NCBI GenBank assembly: GCA_023461075.1
Contig: JAEWNY010000112.1
Coordinates: 1-25,727, forward strand
DNA: 25,727 nt
Reading direction: 5' to 3'
Source: Pseudomonadota bacterium
GTDB taxonomy: Bacteria; Pseudomonadota; Gammaproteobacteria; Xanthomonadales; Xanthomonadaceae
Position 1 is the first letter of the stretch. Every line of letters starts with the position of its first letter. Shown here piece by piece: positions 14,393-23,276 of the stretch. Below the pieces are notes generated by a model. That model was not told the origin of the DNA. It made no database searches and saw only the letters and a list, made by a program, of their open reading frames with translations. A program made the translations under genes and the position numbers.

Positions 14393-16143
14393 ATGCCGTA
14401 CCCGAAGCCAGCTCCGCGCTGATCGCCGCGCGGGAAGCGGAAGCAGATGTCGCACAATGCTTGCAGGACCACCGCAACTTCCTGCTCGAAGCCGGCGCCG
14501 GCGCGGGCAAGACCTATTCGCTGGTGGAAGCGCTCAAGCACCTCATTGAACATGAGGGCCCCAAGCTGCGCAGGAACCACCAGCGCATCGCTTGCATCAC
14601 CTACACCAACGCGGCCACGGCCGTCATCAACAGCCGCATCGACAGCGACCCGCTGGTCCTCGTCGACACCATCCATGCGTTCTGCTGGTCCCTGATCAGA
14701 AAATTTCAGCCGGCGCTAAGGTCACTGGTCGCGGCGATGCCGGAATGGGAAGAGAAGCTGGCCGAGGTCGACGGAATCGGCAGCCGGACCATCGAGTACG
14801 AACTCGGACACCGCCGTGTCACCACCAACACCGTCACCCTGCACCATGACGACGTCTTGGGGTTGATGGTCTCTCTGCTCCCGAACGCGAAGTTCCAAGT
14901 GCTTCTTGCGCAGCAGTATCCGTTCGTACTGATAGACGAATACCAAGATACGGACGTAGCGGTGATGACCAGCATGAGCGAGCATCTGCTCGGGCGCGCG
15001 ACCGGCCCCATGATCGGCTTGTTCGGCGACCACTGGCAACGCATCTACGACAAGACGTGCGGACATGTTGCCCATGAAGCACTGACGGAAATCGGCAAAA
15101 AGGCGAACTTCCGCTCAGCGATCAGGATAGTCGATGTCCTGAACAGGATGAGGCCAGAGCTGCCACAATCGGTGAAGGACGAGAGTTTCGTTGGTTCGGC
15201 GATCGCTTTTCATACCAACGCCTGGCAAGGTGAACGCCGATCCGGCGCGGGAGGCGGACACTGGAAAGGCGATCTCCCCGCCGAGGCCGCCCATGCCTAT
15301 TTGGCGACGATCATTAGGGAGCTGGAATCGGACGGCTGGGACTTTGCTCCCCAGCGAACCAAGGTTCTCATGCTCACCCACAACGTTCTCGCTTCGGAGC
15401 AGGGCTACGATTCGATCACCAAGATCTTTTCCTACACGGACCAGTTCATCAAGAAGCAAGATCCGCTCATAGCGTTTTTTTGTGACGCGCTCGAACCAGC
15501 ATGCACGGCTTTCCAATACAAACGGTTCGGAGAGATGTTCTCGTTGCTAGGCAGCTTGTCACCTACCATGTCTTCGCATGCGGATAAGATCGCATGGTGG
15601 TCCTCGATGCAGGGCCTCATCGAGATTAGGCTCGACGGGAGCATAGGCGAAGTGCTGGACTACTTGCTCGAGCATCCGCATCCGCGACTGCCGGACGCCG
15701 TGCTCGACACGCTCCGCGACGCCGCGGAATGGTATGGCGAGGAAGGGGCGGAGCCGCCGCGCTGGGTCCAGCAGATCCAGCAGTTGCGGGATGTTCCCTA
15801 CAAGGAAGTCATCGCCTTGGACAGGTTCATCGACGGTCACACCCCGTTTGCTACCAAGCACAGCGTGAAGGGTGACGAGTTCGAGAATGTTCTAGTCGTT
15901 CTCGGGCGGGGCTGGAACAAGTACAACTTCGACCAGTTCCTGCAATGGTCTGCCGAAGGAGTCCCGGCGGGCAAGCAGGATGCCTACGAGAGGAACCGCA
16001 ATCTATTTTATGTGTGCTGTTCCCGCCCGACAACGCGCCTAGCGCTGCTCTTCACTCAGGAGCTTTCCGACGTTTCATTGGCATTGCTCGACAACTGGTT
16101 CGACGGTGCAATCCGGCCCGCTCCTGCACCACCGGAGGGCTGA
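14389..16143 (+). CDS. UvrD-like superfamily 1 helicase, Gabija GajB-like
   Basis: This 584-aa SF1 helicase-like ATPase has Walker A EAGAGAGKTYS (K41), motif Ia ITYTNAA, the DTIHAF segment, and motif II IDEYQDTD with D183-E184. Motif III GDHWQRIY (D214, Q217) follows, then NFRSA, motif V TKHSVKGDEFENV (489-501) and motif VI FYVCCSRPTTR ending around Arg546-Arg550. The motif V context, followed by GRGWNKYNFDQFL, is characteristic of GajB-type proteins and differs from housekeeping UvrD/Rep. GajB senses DNA ends made by GajA and hydrolyses nucleotides, helping to abort infection. It is longer than canonical GajB (about 490 aa). The start overlaps the upstream stop as ATGA, giving coupled synthesis. 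A 7-T run at 15475-15481 lies in an otherwise GC-rich frame. The frame is intact. Confidence 0.87.
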   Translation: MNAVPEASSALIAAREAEADVAQCLQDHRNFLLEAGAGAGKTYSLVEALKHLIEHEGPKLRRNHQRIACITYTNAATAVINSRIDSDPLVLVDTIHAFCWSLIRKFQPALRSLVAAMPEWEEKLAEVDGIGSRTIEYELGHRRVTTNTVTLHHDDVLGLMVSLLPNAKFQVLLAQQYPFVLIDEYQDTDVAVMTSMSEHLLGRATGPMIGLFGDHWQRIYDKTCGHVAHEALTEIGKKANFRSAIRIVDVLNRMRPELPQSVKDESFVGSAIAFHTNAWQGERRSGAGGGHWKGDLPAEAAHAYLATIIRELESDGWDFAPQRTKVLMLTHNVLASEQGYDSITKIFSYTDQFIKKQDPLIAFFCDALEPACTAFQYKRFGEMFSLLGSLSPTMSSHADKIAWWSSMQGLIEIRLDGSIGEVLDYLLEHPHPRLPDAVLDTLRDAAEWYGEEGAEPPRWVQQIQQLRDVPYKEVIALDRFIDGHTPFATKHSVKGDEFENVLVVLGRGWNKYNFDQFLQWSAEGVPAGKQDAYERNRNLFYVCCSRPTTRLALLFTQELSDVSLALLDNWFDGAIRPAPAPPEG

Positions 16144-16219
16144 AAACTGTTCTTATCAAGAGATCAGCCGTAGAGCCGAATTAAGTAGTCTTAACGAAGG
16201 CTAGATTCACACTCCCAGT

Positions 16220-16247
16220 GTCCGCTTCTGGCCCGAAACGGCCATCC
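16220..16247 (+). repeat. Degenerate module-border repeat copy downstream of the Gabija-like pair
   Basis: It contains GCTTCTGGCCCGAAACGGCC and can form a TGGCC/GGCCA hairpin. It matches 20 of 28 positions with the copy at 12238-12265. It lies where the defence genes end and the chromosomal genes begin. Confidence 0.45.
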
Positions 16248-16325
16248 CGTTAACCGCGCCAGCGTCTGCGGCATGCGCACATACCTACAATTAGCAGTCA
16301 GAGAGTATTAAGACGGCGCGTGCTT

Positions 16326-17480
16326 ATGAAACTGGGTTCACGGCGAGCACGCATCATTGTTGCGGTGGGTATCGTGGTGCTGGCCTGGTTTGCATGGTTG
16401 CGATGGCTGCGTCCGATCGATGCGGGATCCGGGCCCGTTCCGCCGCTGCTGGTCGATGGCTGGAGGGTGTGCCGTCCGTCCGCTCAGGGCTTCGACGAGC
16501 CAGCGCTGCACGCGGCGACACGGCGTCTCTTCGAGCGGCCATTGGGCGTCCATGCCGTAGTGGTAGAGCGCCGTGGATGCCTCGTCGCCGAGACGTATCG
16601 CGGCGGGCTCGACCGGACGGTCTATTCGCTGATCTCCACCCGGCGTTCATTCGGCCCGGCGACGCTCCACGACGTCCGCTCCGTGGGCAAGAGCGTCACG
16701 GGCCTTCTGTACGGGATCGCGCTCGCCGAGGGCAGGGTGCCCGCACCGGATCAACCCGCCGCCGTCGCCTTTCCCGGGCTGGCAGGTCGTGCCGCGAGCA
16801 ATGCTCGCCGGATCCGCATCCGCGACCTGTTGGACATGAGCAGTGGCCTGGCGTGGATGGAAGGTCAGCCTGGGCTCAACGACGAACTGAGGCTCTTCTG
16901 GAAACGTGACCTGCCGACCTACGTGCTCGACCGCCCCATGACCCATCCACCGGGCGTGGTATTCAACTACAACGGTGGCGGCTCCGCCCTGCTCGCCGCG
17001 ATCATCACCGATCGAACGGGCGAGCCTCTGGACTACTTCGCGAGAACACGCCTCCTGGCGCCGATGGGCATCCATACACTGGAATGGGTACGCGATGTCC
17101 ACGGCCGCCCCATGGCGTTCAACGGCCTTCGCCTGCGTCCGAGGGACCTGCTGAAGCTCGGGCGCCTCTTCCTCGACGACGGCCGCTGGAACGGGCGCCA
17201 GCTTGTGCCGGCGGCTTGGGTGCGCGACGCACGCGCGCCGGGCCTGCCGACGAACATCGATGGCGTGCGTTACCGGGCCCAATGGTGGACGGGGACGGCC
17301 CAATGGAAGGGGCGCAAGGTCGTGTGGCACGCCGCGTTCGGAAACGGAGGACAGCGCTTGTTCGTCGTTCCGGACCTCAACCTCGCGATCGTCACTGCGG
17401 CCGGAGCCTACGACCAGCTGCCCACGGCAATTGCGGTGAACCGGTTTGTCCAGGATGTGGTCGATACCGTGCAACGCTGA
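16326..17480 (+). CDS. Membrane-anchored serine hydrolase (beta-lactamase/penicillin-binding-protein-like)
   Basis: This 384-aa protein (from ATG 16326; GTG 16320 is an alternative) belongs to the class C beta-lactamase/esterase fold. Residues 1-30 have basic residues (RRAR) followed by a hydrophobic span (IIVAVGIVVLAWFAWL), so an uncleaved N-terminal anchor facing the periplasm is likely. The nucleophile motif SxxK is S119-V-G-K122 in DVRSVGKSVTGLL. The Tyr motif is Y215-N-G in FNYNGGGSALLA, and a third-motif equivalent GNGGQRLFVVPDL lies near the C terminus. Family members include esterases, peptidases and beta-lactamases, so the substrate cannot be told. It stands alone, 180 bp after the Gabija-like pair and 350 bp before the transporter, and marks the return to ordinary chromosomal genes. 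Confidence 0.9.
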   Translation: MKLGSRRARIIVAVGIVVLAWFAWLRWLRPIDAGSGPVPPLLVDGWRVCRPSAQGFDEPALHAATRRLFERPLGVHAVVVERRGCLVAETYRGGLDRTVYSLISTRRSFGPATLHDVRSVGKSVTGLLYGIALAEGRVPAPDQPAAVAFPGLAGRAASNARRIRIRDLLDMSSGLAWMEGQPGLNDELRLFWKRDLPTYVLDRPMTHPPGVVFNYNGGGSALLAAIITDRTGEPLDYFARTRLLAPMGIHTLEWVRDVHGRPMAFNGLRLRPRDLLKLGRLFLDDGRWNGRQLVPAAWVRDARAPGLPTNIDGVRYRAQWWTGTAQWKGRKVVWHAAFGNGGQRLFVVPDLNLAIVTAAGAYDQLPTAIAVNRFVQDVVDTVQR

Positions 17481-17848
17481 GGGCGGGCGCCCTGCCGTAC
17501 AACAGATGTCCGCTTGCGGGTAGAGCGAGAATGTAGAAAAAGATATCGACGGTGTTGGTTTCCGGCTCTAACTCTACGTTATCGCGTACAAATGTATAAA
17601 AAATGGCTCTTGCGGACTATTAGAAGGCTTATTTTCTAGTACCTTTCGCGCGATTTCGTTGGCGGCTATGGAGGGGGAGGGGTTCACAACCTTTCTGAAT
17701 CGACCGCATTCGCTGGGAGACGACGCCCGCAGCCGCGGGCGTCGTTGTTTTCCGGGTGATCGCCGGCCGGGGATGATGGCGCGACGCGGCTGGACTTGCC
17801 GCGCCCCGGCACGGTAGGTTGTCGGGATTCCAACGCCCGGGCCATCCG
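17481..17848. other. Intergenic region with AT-rich segment and terminator
   Basis: About 370 bp between the hydrolase and the transporter. The first half (about 17540-17650) is unusually AT-rich and holds a TATAAA at 17595-17600; a poorly matching -35 is the best that can be proposed. The second half holds the terminator hairpin at 17720-17751. No convincing protein-coding frame is present. A short non-coding RNA ending at that terminator is possible but not demonstrated. Confidence 0.5.
17720..17751 (+). terminator. Rho-independent terminator upstream of the OPT transporter
   Basis: A perfect 11-bp stem, ACGACGCCCGC paired with GCGGGCGTCGT around the 4-nt loop AGCC, is followed by TGTTTT. 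The orientation fits plus-strand transcripts. No gene ends close upstream (the hydrolase stop is about 240 bp away), so the transcript it serves is uncertain. Confidence 0.75.
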
Positions 17849-19846
17849 ATGAACCAGCCGATCCAGCGCGAACGAACGCCGCAGTTGACCTTGCGCGCGG
17901 TGATCCTGGCGATCGTGCTGGCGGTGGTGCTCTCGGCGGCCAATGCCTACCTTGGCCTGTTCGCCGGCATGACGATTGCCACCGCGATCCCGGCGGCGGT
18001 GGTGTCGATGGGCGTGCTGCGCCTGCTCGGTGGCGGGACCATCCTCGAGAACAACATCGTGCAGACCGGCGCATCGGCGGGTTCGTCGATCGCCGCGGGC
18101 GTCATCTTCACCATCCCGGCGCTGATCATCATGGGCTACTGGCCCGACTTCAAATACTGGTGGGTGGTCGGCATCGCCGGGCTCGGCGGTCTGCTCGGCG
18201 TGCTGTTCTCGGTGCCGCTGCGGCGCTCGATGATCGTCGAGGATCCGCTGCCATTCCCGGAGGGCAAGGCCGCCGCCGAAGTTCTGAAGGCCGGCGAGAA
18301 TCCCGGACCGGGACTGAAGATCCTCGGCCTGTCCGGCGCGGTCGGCGCGCTGGTCAAGCTGGCGGCGGCCAGTGGCCTGCGCCTTATTCCCGACACGGCC
18401 GCGGCTGCCGGTTTCTTCGGCCGATACCTGGGGTTCATGGGCACCAACCTGTCACCGGCGTTGCTCGGCGTCGGCTACATCGTCGGCCTGAACATCGGCA
18501 TCGTGGTGCTGAGTGGCGCAGTGATTTCCTGGCATGTCGCGATCCCGATCTACCACGCCTTCTTCCAGGGCACCGATCCGGCACTCGCGCAGCAACTGGC
18601 CACCGCCAATGCGGAAGACGCGGCCTGGGCGATCTGGGGCGCCAAGATCCGCTACCTCGGCGTCGGCGCGATGCTGATCGGCGGGGTGTGGACGCTGTTC
18701 TCGCTGCGCAAGTCGCTGCTGTCCGGCATCAAGAGCGGGATCGCCGCGGCGCGCGCGGGCAGCGGCGCGATCGTCGCCGAGACCGATCGCGACCTGCCGA
18801 TGAAGTGGATGCTGATCGCGCTGCTGCTGTTCGTGCTGCCGCTGCTGCTGCTCTACCAGGCGATCGTCGGCAACTGGGTGGTGAGCATCCCGATGGCGGT
18901 GATCATGATCGTCGCCGGCTTCCTGTTCGTCTCGGTCTCGGCCTACCTCGCCGGCCTGGTTGGCTCTTCCAACAACCCGGTGTCCGGCATCACCATCGCC
19001 ACCATCCTGTTCGCGGCGGTGGTGTTGCTGCTGTTGATGGGGGAGTCGGGCACCCAGCCGGCGGGTGTCGGCGGGGCGCCGCTGGGTGCGGTCGCCGCGA
19101 TCATGATCGGCGCGGTCGTGTGCTGTGCGGCGGCGGTGGGCGGCGACAACCTGCAGGATCTGAAAGCCGGCTACCTGGTCGGCGCGACGCCGTGGAAACA
19201 GCAGTTGATGCTCGGCATCGGCGCGTTCTCCTGCGCGCTGATCATGGCGCCGGTGTTGAATCTTCTGGTCCAGGCCTACGGCATCGGCGCGCCGACCGCC
19301 GAGCATCCCAATCCGCTCGGTGCGCCACAGGCGACGCTGATGGCTTCGGTGGCGCGCGGGCTGTTCGGCGGCGAACTGCCTTGGGGCATCATTGCCATCG
19401 GTGCGGTCATCGGGGCGGCGATCATCGCGGTCGACGAATGGCTCAAGGCGACCGGCAAGTCGTTCCGGGTGCCGGTGCTGGCGGCGGCGATCGGCATCTA
19501 CCTGCCGCTGGACCTGATGGTCCCGATCTTCCTCGGCGGCCTGCTGGCCTGGTTCGTCGAGAAGCGCAAGGGCGTGCTGGGCGCCGGCGAGGACGTGCGT
19601 GACCTGGTCCATCGCCCCGGCACGTTGTTCGCAGCCGGCCTCATCACCGGCGAGGCGTTGATGGGCATCCTCATCGCCATTCCGATCGTGGCCATCGAGA
19701 ACGCCGAGGTGCTCTCGCTCGGCATCGACCTGCCGCTCGCCAAATGGGTGGGCCTGGCCGTGCTCGCCATCGTCGCCTGGCTGCTGTATCGCACCGCGAT
19801 GAAGCCGCAGCCGGTGGTGGGCGAGGTCGAGGGCGGCCCGCATTGA
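17849..19846 (+). CDS. OPT family oligopeptide transporter
   Basis: This polytopic inner-membrane protein of about 665 aa has many long hydrophobic helices and belongs to the OPT family, whose members take up oligopeptides or metal-chelating peptides. Family features include LSAANAYLGLFAGMTIATAI near the N terminus, LENNIVQTGASAGSSIAAG, the polar SSNNPVSGITIATIL loop-helix, and GDNLQDLKAGYLVGATPWK in the second half. A soluble loop with QPIQRERTPQLTLR precedes the first helix. The start at ATG 17849 is preferred to the in-frame TTG at 17819, which would add ten residues of no evident role; neither has a strong ribosome binding site. The next gene, a secreted peptidase, begins 70 bp downstream on the same strand, consistent with joint peptide use. 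The substrate is not predictable from sequence alone. Confidence 0.93.
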   Translation: MNQPIQRERTPQLTLRAVILAIVLAVVLSAANAYLGLFAGMTIATAIPAAVVSMGVLRLLGGGTILENNIVQTGASAGSSIAAGVIFTIPALIIMGYWPDFKYWWVVGIAGLGGLLGVLFSVPLRRSMIVEDPLPFPEGKAAAEVLKAGENPGPGLKILGLSGAVGALVKLAAASGLRLIPDTAAAAGFFGRYLGFMGTNLSPALLGVGYIVGLNIGIVVLSGAVISWHVAIPIYHAFFQGTDPALAQQLATANAEDAAWAIWGAKIRYLGVGAMLIGGVWTLFSLRKSLLSGIKSGIAAARAGSGAIVAETDRDLPMKWMLIALLLFVLPLLLLYQAIVGNWVVSIPMAVIMIVAGFLFVSVSAYLAGLVGSSNNPVSGITIATILFAAVVLLLLMGESGTQPAGVGGAPLGAVAAIMIGAVVCCAAAVGGDNLQDLKAGYLVGATPWKQQLMLGIGAFSCALIMAPVLNLLVQAYGIGAPTAEHPNPLGAPQATLMASVARGLFGGELPWGIIAIGAVIGAAIIAVDEWLKATGKSFRVPVLAAAIGIYLPLDLMVPIFLGGLLAWFVEKRKGVLGAGEDVRDLVHRPGTLFAAGLITGEALMGILIAIPIVAIENAEVLSLGIDLPLAKWVGLAVLAIVAWLLYRTAMKPQPVVGEVEGGPH

Positions 19847-19903
19847 GTGACGCTGCCGTATCGCCAATCCCCGTACGCGAACCGTTATTGAGTCGAACAC
19901 ATT

Positions 19904-19910
19904 GAAGGAA
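19904..19910 (+). promoter_or_regulatory. Ribosome binding site of the S9 peptidase
   Basis: GAAGGAA lies 5 nt before ATG 19916 and fixes a start that gives a textbook signal peptide. Confidence 0.6.
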
Positions 19911-19915
19911 TTCCG

Positions 19916-21985
19916 ATGAAGCTCCGCCAAGCCCTGCTGCCGATCGCGCTCGTTGCCGCGATGCCCCTCGCCGCCCACGCCCAACGCGGCTTCACCGTCA
20001 ACGACATGGTCAAGCTGGATCGCTACAGCTCGCCGCTGCTCGCCGCCGATGGCAAGTCGGTGCTCTATGCAAGGCGCACGGTCGACGCGAATTTGAAGGC
20101 GAACACCGCGCTGTGGGTACGCACCGGCGAAAAGGCGCGGCAGTTGACGCCGGCCGGTTGGAATGTCAATTCACCCAGCCTGTCGGCCGATGGCAAGACG
20201 GTCTATTTCCTCAGCGCGAAGAACGGCAGCATGCAGTTGTATTCGATGCCGCTCGGTGGCGACACGCCCGCGCAGCTCACCGATTTCGCCTTGGATGTCG
20301 ATGGCTACAAGGTTTCGCCCGATGGCAAACAGGTGGCGATCGCGGCGGCCGTGTTCACCGATTGCGGGAATGACCTTGCCTGCACGAAAAAGAAGCTCGA
20401 CGCGCGCCAAGCCGAGAAGACATCCGGCGTGATCTATGACACCGCCTTCGTGCGCCACTGGGACACTTGGGCCGATGGCCGCAACAACCGCGTCTTCGTG
20501 GCCCCGCTCGGAGGCAAGGGCAAGCTCACCGCGGCGACGCCGGTTGGCGCAGAGTTGAGCGGCGACATCCCCTCCAAACCGTTTGGTGATTTGTCCGACC
20601 TGGCGTGGTCGCCGGATGGCAGGCAACTGGCGATGAGCTTGCGCCAAGGCGGGCACGGCGAGCCCTGGAGTACCAACTTCGACATCTGGCTGGTGAATGC
20701 CGATGGCAGTGGTGCGGCACGCAACCTCACCGCGGCGAACCAGGCCTGGGACGCCGGCCCGGTGTTTTCCGCCGACGGCCACACCCTTTACTACCGCGCG
20801 ATGAAGCGTCCCGGCTTCGAGGCCGACCGCTTCGCGCTGATGGCGATGGATCTTGCGAGTGGCACGACGCGCGAGATCGCGCCGCGCTGGGACCGCAGCG
20901 CCGACGGGATCACCCTTTCGGCCGATGGCAAGACCATTTACACCACCGCGCAGGATGTCGGCGCGCATCCGTTGTTCGCGGTGGATGTCGATAGCGGCGG
21001 GGTCACCCGACTGGTCGGCGACGGCACCGTCAGCAGCTTCGATGTCGTCGGCGATGCACTGGTCTTCAGCCGCAACACGATGCGCTCGGGCGACCAGTTG
21101 TTCACCGGCGGACTGGGTGGCGTGCCGGTGCAGGCCATCAGTCCCGATGCGGCCGGGCAAACCCGGGGCATCACCTTCGCGGACTATGAGCAATTCAACT
21201 TCAAGGGCGCCGACGGTGACACCGTGTATGGCTATGTGGTCAAGCCGTACAACTACGTCGAGGGCAGGAAGTACCCGGTGGCGTTCCTGATCCATGGCGG
21301 TCCGCAGGGCAGCTTCGGTGACGGCTGGAGCTATCGCTGGAACCCGCAGACCTACGCCGGCCAAGGCTATGCAGTGGTGATGATCGATTTCCACGGCTCC
21401 ACCGGCTATGGCCAGAAGTTCACCGATTCGATCAGCGGCGATTGGGGCGGCAAGCCGCTGGAGGACCTGCAGAAGGGCTGGGCCGCGGCGCAGCAGAAAT
21501 ACGGCTTCCTTGATGGCGATCGCGCCTGCGCACTCGGCGCCAGCTATGGCGGCTACATGACCAACTGGATCGCCGGCAACTGGTTCAACCGCGACGGCAG
21601 CGCGCCGTTCAAGTGCCTGGTCACCCACAACGGCGTCTTCGACACCCGTTCGATGGGTCTTGTCACCGAGGAACTCTGGTTCACCGAATGGGAGTTCGGC
21701 GGCACGGTCTGGGACAAGCCCGAGGCCTACGAGAAATTCAACCCGGCACGCCATGTCGGCAAGTGGAAGACGCCGACGCTCATCGTCGCCGGGCAGAACG
21801 ACTTCCGCGTGCCGATCGACCAGAGCCTGTCGGCGTTCACCGCGCTGCAACGCCGTGGCATCGAATCGAAACTGCTGTACTTCCCCGACGAGAACCATTG
21901 GGTGCTGAATCCGGCCAACAGCGTGCTCTGGCATGACACCGTCAATGCATGGCTGAAGCAGCACATCGGCAACGAGGCGCGTTGA
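19916..21985 (+). CDS. Secreted S9 family prolyl oligopeptidase-type peptidase (dipeptidyl/acylaminoacyl peptidase)
   Basis: This 689-aa protein starts with a clean signal peptide (MKLRQALLPIALVAAMPLAA, cleavage likely after AHA at about residue 22), so it acts in the periplasm or outside. Residues of about 30-400 form a beta-propeller with repeated PD40/WD40-like strands such as SADGKTVYFLS, SPDGKQVAIAA, SPDGRQLAMSL, SADGHTLYYRA and SADGKTIYTTA. The C-terminal alpha/beta-hydrolase has the catalytic triad S543 (GASYGGYM), D629 (GQNDFRVP) and H661 (DENHWVL). S9 enzymes release dipeptides or amino acids from short peptides; the propeller limits substrate size. Length and layout match DPP/AAP-type members common in Xanthomonadaceae. 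It follows the OPT transporter and is separated from the DUF819 gene by one base, suggesting co-transcription. Confidence 0.95.
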   Translation: MKLRQALLPIALVAAMPLAAHAQRGFTVNDMVKLDRYSSPLLAADGKSVLYARRTVDANLKANTALWVRTGEKARQLTPAGWNVNSPSLSADGKTVYFLSAKNGSMQLYSMPLGGDTPAQLTDFALDVDGYKVSPDGKQVAIAAAVFTDCGNDLACTKKKLDARQAEKTSGVIYDTAFVRHWDTWADGRNNRVFVAPLGGKGKLTAATPVGAELSGDIPSKPFGDLSDLAWSPDGRQLAMSLRQGGHGEPWSTNFDIWLVNADGSGAARNLTAANQAWDAGPVFSADGHTLYYRAMKRPGFEADRFALMAMDLASGTTREIAPRWDRSADGITLSADGKTIYTTAQDVGAHPLFAVDVDSGGVTRLVGDGTVSSFDVVGDALVFSRNTMRSGDQLFTGGLGGVPVQAISPDAAGQTRGITFADYEQFNFKGADGDTVYGYVVKPYNYVEGRKYPVAFLIHGGPQGSFGDGWSYRWNPQTYAGQGYAVVMIDFHGSTGYGQKFTDSISGDWGGKPLEDLQKGWAAAQQKYGFLDGDRACALGASYGGYMTNWIAGNWFNRDGSAPFKCLVTHNGVFDTRSMGLVTEELWFTEWEFGGTVWDKPEAYEKFNPARHVGKWKTPTLIVAGQNDFRVPIDQSLSAFTALQRRGIESKLLYFPDENHWVLNPANSVLWHDTVNAWLKQHIGNEAR

Positions 21986-21986
21986 A

Positions 21987-23276
21987 GTGGCCGGATTGAT
22001 GGCGCTGGCAATGCAGGCTGCTGCCGTGGAAGAGGCGCCCGCGCCGACGGCCTGGCTGACCAACGACATCGTGGTGTTCGGATTGATCGCGGCGACTCTG
22101 GGCGCGATCTTCTGGAGCGCCTCGCGCACGCAGGGGTTCTGGAAGAAGTTCTACACCTACGTTCCGCCTCTGCTGCTGTGCTACTTCATCCCCGGCATCT
22201 ACAACTCGGTCGGCCTGATCGATGGCGAGACCAGCAAGCTCTACAACCCCGTCGCCAGCCGCGTGCTGCTGCCGGCGGCGCTGGTGCTGCTGACGCTCAC
22301 CGTCGACCTCAAGGCGGTGCTGCGGCTGGGTCCGAAGTTGCTGGCGATGTACGCCGGCGCATCGATCAGCATCATGCTGGGCGGCATCTTCGCCTTCCTA
22401 CTGATGCGCGCGGTGTTCCCGGAAACGATGGCGGGCAACACCTGGGCCGGGATGGCCGCATTGGCCGGCAGCTGGATCGGTGGCGGCGCCAACATGCTGG
22501 CGATGAAGGAAATCTTCAATGTCGATGCGACCACCTTCGGGCAGTTCGCGGTTATTGATGTCGGCGTCGGCTACGTGTGGATGGCGGCACTGATCTTCCT
22601 CGCCGGCCGTGCGGCGGCGATGGATGCCCGCACCGGGGCGGATACTTCGGCGCTGGAAGACCTTAAGGAACGTGTCTCCGCCTATCGCGCGCAGCACGAA
22701 CGCGTGCCCACGCTGACCGACCTGATGCTGATCGTCGGTCTTGCCTTCGGCATCGTCGGACTCGCGCATTTCGTCGCCACGCCGCTTTCGGCATGGATTG
22801 GCCAGTACGCCTGGGCCGCGCGCATGGGGCTGGATGGTGCATTCGTGTGGATCGTCGCGCTGTGCACCTTCGCCGGGCTGGGATTGAGTTTCACCCGTGC
22901 ACGCCAGCTGGACGGTGCCGGCGCCTCCACGATCGGCGCGTTGCTGCTGTATTTCCTGATCGCCACGATCGGCATGCAGATGGAGATCGGCAAGCTGCTC
23001 GACAAGCCGCTGCTGTTCCTGCTTGGCATCGTCTGGATCGGCTTCCACATCGTGTTGTTGTGGTTGCTGGGGCGCATCCTCAAGGTGCCGTTCTTCTATT
23101 TCGCGATCGGCTCGCAGGCCAACGTCGGCGGTCCGGCTTCGGCGCCGGTGGTCGCCTCGGCCTTCCATCCGGCACTGGCGCCGGTCGGCGCCTTGCTCGG
23201 TGCGATGGGTTACTTGAGCGGCACCTTCTGCGCCTGGGCGCTGGGATTGATCCTCAGGTCGCTGGCCGGCGCCTGA
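21987..23276 (+). CDS. DUF819 family integral membrane protein
   Basis: This protein of about 429 aa has roughly 10-12 hydrophobic segments and belongs to DUF819, a family of putative transporters without an established substrate. Typical features are LYNPVASRVLLPAALVLLTL early on, the conserved Gly-rich motif GSWIGGGANMLAMKEIF near residues 162-178, and a repeat-like counterpart near the C terminus (GSQANVGGPASAPVVASAF). The two inverted halves recall secondary transporters of the bile/arsenite/riboflavin-transporter superfamily, which is an inference. Translation probably starts at GTG 21987, one base after the peptidase stop, with GAGG about 9 nt upstream; ATG 21999 is the alternative. The tight spacing implies co-transcription with the S9 peptidase, which may supply its substrate. 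Confidence 0.9.
   Translation: MAGLMALAMQAAAVEEAPAPTAWLTNDIVVFGLIAATLGAIFWSASRTQGFWKKFYTYVPPLLLCYFIPGIYNSVGLIDGETSKLYNPVASRVLLPAALVLLTLTVDLKAVLRLGPKLLAMYAGASISIMLGGIFAFLLMRAVFPETMAGNTWAGMAALAGSWIGGGANMLAMKEIFNVDATTFGQFAVIDVGVGYVWMAALIFLAGRAAAMDARTGADTSALEDLKERVSAYRAQHERVPTLTDLMLIVGLAFGIVGLAHFVATPLSAWIGQYAWAARMGLDGAFVWIVALCTFAGLGLSFTRARQLDGAGASTIGALLLYFLIATIGMQMEIGKLLDKPLLFLLGIVWIGFHIVLLWLLGRILKVPFFYFAIGSQANVGGPASAPVVASAFHPALAPVGALLGAMGYLSGTFCAWALGLILRSLAGA

Noticed and set aside
17680..17720. tRNA-like T-arm sequence before the terminator
   Set aside because: Only a GGTT/AACC mini-hairpin is visible; no acceptor stem, anticodon arm or CCA end can be built around it.
18452..19984. Long open frame antisense to the OPT transporter (510 codons)
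   Set aside because: Extremely rich in Arg, His, Gln and Asp, as expected from the complement of hydrophobic codons; the transporter is clearly real.
20171..22129. Long open frame antisense to the S9 peptidase (652 codons)
   Set aside because: No domain, and it lies over the signal-bearing peptidase with an intact catalytic triad.
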